DNA of 64,000 nt from Ciborinia camelliae (Eukaryota > Ascomycota > Leotiomycetes > Helotiales > Sclerotiniaceae): assembly GCA_025890175.1 (NCBI GenBank), contig JANPYM010000005.1, positions 1,378,440-1,442,439 of the forward strand, given 5' to 3'. A model generated the notes under the pieces. That model was not told where the DNA came from. It did no database searches and saw nothing but the letters and a program-made list of their open reading frames with translations. Of this stretch, positions 56,705 through 64,000 are shown piece by piece (position 1 is the first letter of the stretch; each line of letters opens with the position of its first letter). The position numbers and the translations under genes were made by a program.

Positions 56705-59700
56705 TCAAGACTCCATTTCGAATAATCCACTGTCCAATTCAAACATCTTTTCATTGCCTAAAGAAGCCAAGTCAGGCAACAAACCCCCATCTATACTTCG
56801 TTTGTATGATATGCGTTTTGGTTTAAGTTTGATGTTATCCGGCCCGTTAAACTCAAACGTGTTTTCATTGCCTAGAGGTCCCGAGTCGGGTAACAAGCCT
56901 CCATCCTTACTGCGTTTATAAGATATGCGTTTGAACTGGATAGGACCTCGCTCATCCACCGGCTTTTCGTTCTCCATTTCCATGGGATTGAGTACTTCCG
57001 CTAAAGGTGTCATACCAGAGAATCGATCATTTGTGATTTCAACGGGATTTCCCAGTTCGATTTTTGGCGTCGTGTTGCTCAAAACCTGCTCTAAGATACC
57101 CCGCTCACTCATCGCAGTCGTAGGACGCATCGCATGTTCGCCTAGAATTTCAAGAGGGTCATATCCCTCCACGCCCATTGCAATGTTTCGGTTCCTTTCT
57201 AAGAACATGGACAATCTCCCAATCTCCGTATTCCATTTCTCTGCCAATACACTTACCACTTGATCAACATCTTGAGGAGTTAACTCGTGTTTCACAGGCT
57301 TCTCAACCCCGACGCCAAAAGTTTTTAATGTACGCTTGACTGAACTTTTCACATGGTGGTTTTCACGACCTGCGACACTAATGGTGCGGCGTGAATCCCT
57401 CATATTGGCGCTCATTCGTTTCATGGCGATATCTTGATCGTCTTGCATATACGGCACTTCAAGGACAGTGTGATTTTTTGCAATCGAATTGACGAGTATC
57501 GTGAATCCTTGAAGATTGATATCGTTATGCTCGCAAAAAATATGCGTAAGGCCTCTATTCTCTTCCAAGACAGAAGAGAGAGTGTTCGCCCCTTCCAGAC
57601 CTAAGTTTTGGTACTCGATACGAAGAGACTTCAAGGTGTTGTTCTTTTTGAGACCAGTCAACGCTTGATTTAAGCCGATTCCAAATCGGGTAACCTCGAG
57701 ATGCGCTTGTTCTCCAGATATGTCTAAATCCTCGAGCGTTGTGTTCTCGGCGAAAACCCTCTGCATGGTTTCACAAGTCTCCGGACTTGCATCGTATGGA
57801 AGTGATGCTTTAGAGATATCCAGGACCTGGATCGTAGTATTGGTGCGTAAAGCTTCTAGTAACCGTTTGAAGTACTCCTCTTTCGTAAATTCGATCATCC
57901 GGACCACGAGTTTAGTTGGAGTGTAATTTTCTTGGATAGCTTTCACAAAATCACTTATTCCCTTTTCGAGTCGGTTCGCACTTACGTGAAGTTCCAAGTC
58001 ACGAGGTTCGCCAGCGACCCGAGTCATAGCTCTCATGAGGAGAGCAACATGAGATCCGCTCAAATTACACTGATCCATCTGTAAAGTGCGAAGTCCATGT
58101 GACATATCACTCGTAAGGTAGGCGGAAATTGTATCTAGAGTTTGATCGTTCACCTGTCAAGTTAATAAGGAATCCGAGCATGAGAAGGGCGAGCTTACAG
58201 GAATACCATTCAAAATCAATTCCTCTAGTCTCCACGAGAGCATAACCTCGGGAACAAAAAGTGGTTGGTCGCCGGAAGTACGAGTGATCATTGATAAGTC
58301 GAGCTTACGAACGTGCGAGAATCGACTCATAGATACTTGAAATCGCTCGAGAAGAATCCTTCCGGGGTTATTGGATATATTGATGCACTCGAGTGTCTGG
58401 TTCTGTCGCTCCAAATGCGTTAGAAGTTGCATTATCCCCCGGTCACTCAGCCCACAACGCGAGCACTCGATTGCCCGGATCTCAGCCTTTGGATTATTTA
58501 GTGCGGGAATCATAGCATCAAGATCTGTTTCTCCCAACTCAATTCCGTTTAGAATAATCCAATTGACATCAGTTAGCCGAGCGCGGCACAAGGGCATTAA
58601 TGCTGCAGTAATTTCGCAACCTGGATCTTTCTGGAGAACACCGCCTTCATCGTCAAAAGTATCCCTCGGTCTTCTTCTAGGAAGGGCGTTGCTAAAATCT
58701 ACTTTTCGAAGCTGTAGTGACTTCAAAGCAAGTGCTTGAACCTCTTGGTACAACAGCGATCCGTCCTGCGGCTTCATAGTAAAGTAGGTATCTATCGCAA
58801 TACCTACTCGAGTAGTCCACGCTACATGATCTATTCCGTAGCTATCTACAACACCATGCATGCAATGAAGATCAATATCTGCGAAAGAAATCGAGCGAAA
58901 GGATTCGTTATATCGTAAAGACCTAAAGATAGCGAGCAGTTCGTAGATCGTATATTTAGCTGTCATGGCGGGAGGGTATAACCGAAATTCTGGTGCATCC
59001 TCAACGTTCCAATCCACTGCATATTTTATATTCACGGGGTTGCACTAAGTATGTCAGTCAGATTAAAATCACTAGCACACAAAAAAGACCTTACATTGTA
59101 GGCCATGCAATAAGCAACAAGAGTTCTATCAAAGCATCCATATTCCTCTTCTTCATGAACCAGAGGGACATCACTAGATTCTAGCAGGCGCCTGGGCCCG
59201 TTGAATGTGAAGTTGTAGTCTAGCCACGCCGGCTTGAGATACTGTATTGCTTGAAAGACGACTACAGCAACATCGTGCGTTGCTGATGCTGCCAACTCAA
59301 GCATCTTGACTTGTTGGAGTGGTGTTCTATGCTAATATTAGTCTGTGTACTTGTGATTGTTGCTAAGATACACAGTTTCTGGTTGTAAGGGTTCTAAGAA
59401 TAAATGCAAGCACATAGATATGTTTCAGACGACGGCACTTCAAGTGGCCTCAGTTATTGTTCGAGCAAGAACGCCATGCTGATCATAGACAATAGCACTT
59501 GCGACCGTCAAATAGTAAAATTGGGGGTTGCCATAAACCACATGAGCGACTATGCATGGAAGACGAATACTAAGCAAATTAGAAGACCTAAACTCACCTG
59601 AATGCAAGCTCAAATCGATCATCAGAATACTGCACGTTCATTGCAACCAGAGATACGAGACCGTACGCATTTCGACTTGATTTTGGATGAAACAGAGTTC

Positions 59701-60784
59701 CAGAAGGTAGGCTAAAATCGGGTAGGGGTATCAAATGCAGTCGATTTATACCAATAACCATATAGAACACCGACGACCCAAGTTTTTGGAGGTCGTCCGA
59801 AGATGAGCGTGCACTCTTCGCCAATGGAGCTCGTTTGACAACCCTGAAAACCTGGAAATGATTCGAATCATAGTCGTCCACTTCCTCCAGGGTCTGAACA
59901 AGATAACGGACAACTCGTTCAGGATATGGTTCAGGCATCATAAGTCTGGCTTTCTGCGCAGCTGCTCTTATTGAAGTGGACCATAGATCTGCATCCTTTG
60001 GATCATGTAGCATGAGCTGAATGGATCCTACTCCATGGTAATCCTCGTCTAAAAACACGACCTCTGTTGTGAAAAATGGTCGCCCATCCTCTATCTTGTA
60101 TATTGTGACAACCTGGCCCAAAGGGATCCTGTTTTCACCCTCCGTCGAGGTATGCGAAGCCTGGGACTGTACTTCTTGTAATGATCCTATCGATGCAGTG
60201 GATGATTGACGATGAGATTGTCGCAAGTTTGCCGGTTGTATATGGGGAAATGCCTCCATCGCTCGCGCCATGCTCTTGAATCGTATTAAGTGTGTATCCG
60301 TCAGTACGAGGTATTCTTTTTTCTTTCTGAACATCGAACTCGTCGTCTGGACTTCCCCATGGTGAAGTATTGAAACAGCACTACTCGCATTGATGATACC
60401 AGCTGCAAGATAGTGATACTCCTCTTCAGGAGATTCAGGAGTCGTACCCATAACTTCTTTTTCCTCGTCCACATCCGTCATGGATTTTCTCCCTAAAGAA
60501 CCGAATATTGAAGCCGGTCTGCCTTTTTGTAGTGTACGAGGTCGCAGTTTCGGCGAATGGGCGTCGGACTTGACAGGACTATGGCTTCCATTTTCAGAAT
60601 CGGTATGAATCCCAGGTGTCAGACTACTAAATATCGAGGTTCTCTTCCCAAACTTCTTCTTATCCTTCTGCTCCTTCTCGCCCGTGCTGCCATTATTGAT
60701 ATCTGTATTTATATGCGCGAGGTTTGAAAACGATGCTCTGGAAAGGAGGCTTAAGCTCTTCCGTCGAGATTCTTTGGGCGCCAT
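56705..60784 (-). CDS. PH-domain leucine-rich-repeat protein (CARMIL-like layout)
   Basis: Four exons (60784-59598, 59326-59095, 59044-58199, 58153-56705) give 1237 residues. The basic, Ser-rich N-terminus is followed by a PH-like domain (about 130-290; IINASSAVSILHHGEVQTTS, KKKEYLVLTDTHLIRFKSMA, VEVVFLDEDYHGV-type strand). After a linker comes a long run of leucine-rich repeats (about 560-960), for example LKSLQLRKVDFSNALPRR, ECINISNNPGRILL, LRTLQMDQCNLSG, IQVLDISKASLPYD and LKSLRIEYQNLGLEGANTL. This PH-then-LRR order resembles CARMIL-type actin regulators, but the match is by layout only. The C-terminal tail contains a tandem 38-residue duplication (from 1163 and 1201, KRISYKRS-DGGLLPD). 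All four junctions keep frame, with GTGAGT, GTAAGG and GTAAGC donors. Confidence 0.82.
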
Positions 60785-61077
60785 TTCATAACTTTGCTCT
60801 TTACTGACAAATCTCCTGCTAAGCTGGACTGCAAAGCCAAATGTAAATGTTCAGGTTCTTCAGTGACATTCATGCGGCAGAAGTTCAGGATTTTAATGTA
60901 GATGAGCTGTGGTAGGAAATTTCGCCGGATCGAGCTATAATAGCTGCAAAGGTATTGAGATATGCTGGGCAAGCATTTGATGAATCCGGAATTGGCAAAT
61001 ACGAGGTTTAAAGGTGAACCTTGGAAGTTGAAAAAGAAAAAACACAATTGAAGAGAATGTAGGTATGAAAATGAAAA

Positions 61078-61200
61078 TGGAACTGGAACTGGAACTGGAA
61101 CTGGAAATAGAACTGGAAATGGAACTGGAACTGGTACTGGAACTGGTACTGGAAATGGGAATAGGAAGGGAAAGGAAAAGGAAAAAAGGGAAATGGAAAT
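61078..61200. repeat. GGAACT-type polypurine hexamer array
   Basis: A run of GGAACT/GGAAAT/GGTACT hexamers (about 61078-61160) grades into GGGAAA and GGAATAG units until about 61260. The strand is strongly purine-rich. It produces long Ser/Thr-rich spurious frames on the minus strand. Confidence 0.9.
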
Positions 61201-62565
61201 GCAAATTGAAATGGAAAGGGAAACGGGAATAGGAATAGGAATAGGTAGGAATAGGAAGATAAAATAATGTTATGTTACTGTTTGCAGAGAATTATTAATT
61301 AAAGTTATGGACCAGTAATTGAGCTTGAGCTTTGGCTTAAATAAATTGATGAACTTTTAGAATTATAATAACGGCAACCAGGAAAATACTGTAGGTTGAC
61401 CGTCCTAGGTATTTATTTGGTGGTGGTTGTATGGTGATTGAGTGTGGTGGGGAAGAGTTGAAGAATTGTAAATGATTGAATCGATTTTACAGTACATACG
61501 AGTAATAAATGCAGCAAAAAAAAAAGTAATAAAAAAATATTTATTATCAATTCATAAAGAAATCAATCGATTATTCTTTTCTTTTATAAATATCTAATAT
61601 ATAATGAAGTTTAAATCTATAGTATTTATATAATAGCTAGATAGATAGATAAATAGATAGATAGAATAATCTAATATCTTTATTAATATCTATTTAGAAT
61701 CTATAAGATTATTCTTATTATTTCCGTTTAATATATATATAAAAAATATTGTCTCGTCTAATATATTATATATGTTACCGTGTCGCAATACACTTTGCGC
61801 CTGGGTAGATACAGAGTTATTATATTAGTGATAATTGAAAGTTGAGAGTTGAGAGTTGAAACTTGAGACTTGAGACTCGAGAGTCCACGGGTTACCACTA
61901 AAAGGTACCTAGTAATAGTAATTAATAAGACTTTCGCTTGGCAGAAGTCTGGGTTTGGTTTCGGTGTTTACCTACAGTACGTATCTAGGTAGGTACCTAG
62001 ATATCTAATAAATGATGTTAACAGGCAGGTAGTGCAGGTGTTGTTTAATGTTTATAATGTTCATAATAATATCATAATATCATACATAATACTATAATAC
62101 CATATTACCATATTACCATATTACCATATACAAAAAGGGTGCCCAGGTAAATCTGGTGATGGATGCAGATGGGTGATGTGATGAATCATGGATCATGCAT
62201 GGATGGTGATTCGTGATTTGTGATTCGTGAATTATGATGAATGCGGTGCGGTGCGGGAGTCATGTTTAAATTACAACCTACAGGTAGGTTACTTGTATCT
62301 AGGAGTAGGTAAATGATGAACCTGTTATGCATGCAGAATCCAGATACTATATATATACAGAGTAGTCTACAGTATCTACTATGTATTCGACCAGACATGT
62401 TTCTTTTAAAATCCACAAAACCACAAAAGTATCTTAAAAGGATACCCAACCTACCTATTACCTCCAGCTACCTACCTATTACCTACCTACCTACCTATGA
62501 ATCTGATTCCCCTGAGCAATTTGGTTGGTGCTGACTAGGTAGGTAGCAATTGATATTTATATAAA

Positions 62566-62603
62566 TAACCATAACCATAACCATAACCATAACCATAACC
62601 ATG
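62566..62603. repeat. (CCATAA)n microsatellite
   Basis: About six perfect CCATAA hexamers ending in CCATG. It is not the fungal telomere unit (TTAGGG). Confidence 0.9.
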
Positions 62604-62850
62604 TAAAGAGGCGCCAACATAAATTGGGTCATACCGACCCGACTCATACGATAGATACCTAGGTAGTAGACACTACCTACTACTAAACACCTACCTAGGT
62701 AGGTAGGTACCTTACTCAGGTACCGGTACGCTTTAACTAGGTACCTAGGTAGGTAGGCTGGTAGGTATAATCTGTACGATATTATCAAGGCTTTCCCCGA
62801 GATACGAGCCACCTCTGTTACTCTGTATCACATCACATCCTACATCCTGC

Positions 62851-62890
62851 ATCCATCCATCCATCCATCCATCCATTCATTCATTCATTC
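62851..62890. repeat. (CATC)n-(ATTC)n compound microsatellite
   Basis: About six CATC/ATCC tetramers followed by about four ATTC tetramers. Confidence 0.9.
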
Positions 62891-63012
62891 GTATATAAAA
62901 CTAGTTTTGATGCTGCGGCAGGTATCTTAAAACTTGGCATTTCCTGCAGCTTCGTCTAAAGGATCGTGTTATACACAGCTACGGCTGTACAGCTGTTTTC
63001 GGTACCTTACTG

Positions 63013-63444
63013 TAATCGTTGGCGGTGAATAGTGATGTTATTGAAATTCGAATTTTTTTATTTTTCTATTTTTCCGCCAACCCCTACGGGGTTGGTATGG
63101 GCAAGATGTCGCGACTAGCAAGATGTCGCGGTTATAAAATTCGCCTAATTTTGAACTTCAAAACTTTCAAAATTTTATAAATATTATAGTTTTCAATTAG
63201 ATATAATTCTATTATAACAATGTTTGAAATAATCGGATTTTGATAATATAATTAATTTGAAGTTAAATTTTTATTTGATATAATTAGATTTTTGATAAAT
63301 TATATATATCAAAAGTTATAACTGTTTCAAAACCGCGACATCTTGCTAGTCGCGACATCTTGCCCATACCAACCCCGTAGGGGTTGGCGGAAAAATGAAA
63401 AAAACAAAAAAACATATAAAATCACTATTCACCGCCAACGATTA
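63013..63444. mobile_element. Foldback MITE with TA target duplication
   Basis: The element (63015-63442, 428 bp) has perfect 22-bp terminal inverted repeats starting ATCGTTGGCGGTGAATAG, flanked on both sides by TA, the target site of Tc1/mariner elements. Inside each end is a second, perfect 60-bp inverted pair (63074-63133 against 63331-63390) containing CCGCCAACCCCTACGGGGTT and two direct copies of GCAAGATGTCGCG. The roughly 200-bp centre is AT-rich (about 90%) and has no open frame, so the element is non-autonomous. Between the outer and inner repeats lie T-rich (left) and A-rich (right) spacers that also pair roughly. The whole sequence could fold into one long hairpin. The superfamily assignment rests on the TA duplication alone. 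Confidence 0.88.
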
Positions 63445-63672
63445 GTGTCAGGGACGAAAGCGATGATCTTTTTTGATTTCGTCCCATCTTTCCAAAACAT
63501 CTACTCGTAGCAATTTATTATTATGTTTCCATCATCAAATTTCATCAGATCTGCATAACACTACGAAAGTGGCTTGCTTTACCTCCGTACTTTTCCTCAA
63601 ACATCGGAAAATATTTGAAAGAGATTAAAGCCTTCAGGATGGTTCAGCCTTGTTGTTCATTTTACCCAATTA

Positions 63673-64000
63673 TTAGCTCTCAAGGGATCCAACAATCGCA
63701 GACCCCTTGACGGCATATCCGCCTTCTTTTCCTTCAATCCACACTTCGTATTTGTTATTTTTGTCGGTATTCTTCCCCACACAAACTCTCAACTCTTCAT
63801 TTGTGTAAAGTGGAGCCAAGTTCCTGTAATCGAGTCTTTTTATTATTTCTCCAGGTTGAAGTTGTGATCGCAAGACGGAAAGCATGAGAACCAATGAAAG
63901 GGGCCCATGAAGGAGTAGGTTCCTGTGTCCCTCAAACTCCCGGCAATATTGAGGATCGAGATGAATCGCATGAGCGTTAAAGGTAAGGGCCGAAAATCTA
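63673..64000 (-). CDS. HTD2: Hydroxyacyl-thioester dehydratase Htd2, 5' end cut off
   Basis: The C-terminal part of a MaoC/hotdog-fold dehydratase, open to the window edge (about 108 residues). It reads FSALTFNAHAIHLDPQYCRE, then FEGHRNLLLHGPLSLVLM, LQPGEIIKRLDYRNLAPLYT and WIEGKEGGYAVKGSAIV to the stop at 63673. FNAHAIHLDPQY is the hydratase motif carrying the catalytic His/Asp-type residues, and HGPLS follows as in the family. Htd2 performs the dehydration step of mitochondrial type II fatty acid synthesis, needed for lipoic acid. In this window no intron is needed; the N-terminal half and start lie beyond 64000. Confidence 0.85.
   Translation of the reverse strand, partial: RFSALTFNAHAIHLDPQYCREFEGHRNLLLHGPLSLVLMLSVLRSQLQPGEIIKRLDYRNLAPLYTNEELRVCVGKNTDKNNKYEVWIEGKEGGYAVKGSAIVGSLES

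Larger units (their letters stand above)
60785..63012. other. Repeat-rich region upstream of PH-LRR gene
   Basis: No gene is supported. The interval carries the GGAACT hexamer array, AT-rich DNA with GATA units (61630-61670), CCATAA and CATC/ATTC arrays, and dense CCTAGGTAGG palindromes (62656-62765). The PH-LRR promoter should lie at the left end. Confidence 0.55.

Noticed and set aside
62566..62603. CCATAA array as a telomere-like repeat
   Set aside because: Filamentous ascomycete telomeres are TTAGGG; this array is short, internal and beside other microsatellites.
63074..63133. GC-rich hairpin at CCCCTACGGGG as a bacterial-type terminator
   Set aside because: The genome is fungal, and the hairpin is part of the inverted repeats of the mobile element.
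1..64000. tRNA genes, rRNA, CRISPR arrays, NRPS/PKS or other cluster enzymes
   Set aside because: Scanned by eye for tRNA B-boxes, direct-repeat arrays and megasynthase motifs; nothing convincing was seen. A tRNAscan or HMM run would be decisive.

Overview
The window reads as nuclear DNA of a filamentous ascomycete, most likely a helotialean leotiomycete of the Botrytis/Sclerotinia type. Three things point there: protein-level resemblance of the housekeeping genes to Pezizomycotina families; short introns (about 50-210 bp) with GT donors, a CTAAC/CTGAC branch site and a nearby AG; and AT-rich intergenic DNA full of TACCTAGGTA-like palindromes and microsatellites. The genus is an inference. 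No rRNA, tRNA, CRISPR array or plasmid-like feature was recognised, and no secondary-metabolite gene cluster or other multi-gene novel system was found.

Layout. 0.8-2.2 kb: an unrecognised low-complexity protein gene (-), then 6.5 kb of repeat-rich, gene-poor DNA. 8.7-33.1 kb: a dense block of conserved eukaryotic genes, namely RPC19 (+), complex I NDUFA6 (-), BUD31 (+), a candidate small membrane protein (+), a CaMKK-type kinase (-), TRAPP subunit BET5 (+), PEX3 (-), ATG101 (+), a ZNF511-like zinc-finger gene (-), an EST1/SMG7-like gene (+), adenosine kinase (-), ribosomal protein uL2 (-), a DDT/WHIM chromatin protein (+) and a DUF1770-like gene (-). 33.1-36.6 kb is gene-poor.

36.6-47.4 kb: a MARVEL membrane protein (-), ureF (+), splicing factor CWC2 (-), a decayed MFS transporter (+), a gamma-glutamylcyclotransferase-like gene (+) and the MAPKKK STE11 (-). 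47.4-52.8 kb is a second large gene-poor interval. 52.8-60.8 kb: VPS18 (+) and a large PH-domain/leucine-rich-repeat gene (-). 60.8-63.7 kb is repeat-rich and holds a complete foldback transposable element with TA target duplications. The window ends inside a mitochondrial hydroxyacyl-thioester dehydratase (HTD2) gene (-).

The genes do not form one pathway. Most lie as alternating divergent and convergent pairs, so several probably share bidirectional promoters (NDUFA6/BUD31, CaMKK/BET5, PEX3/ATG101, ZNF511-like/EST1-like). Exon structures were inferred by eye from splice consensus, frame continuity and the expected protein sequence, and are given gene by gene.
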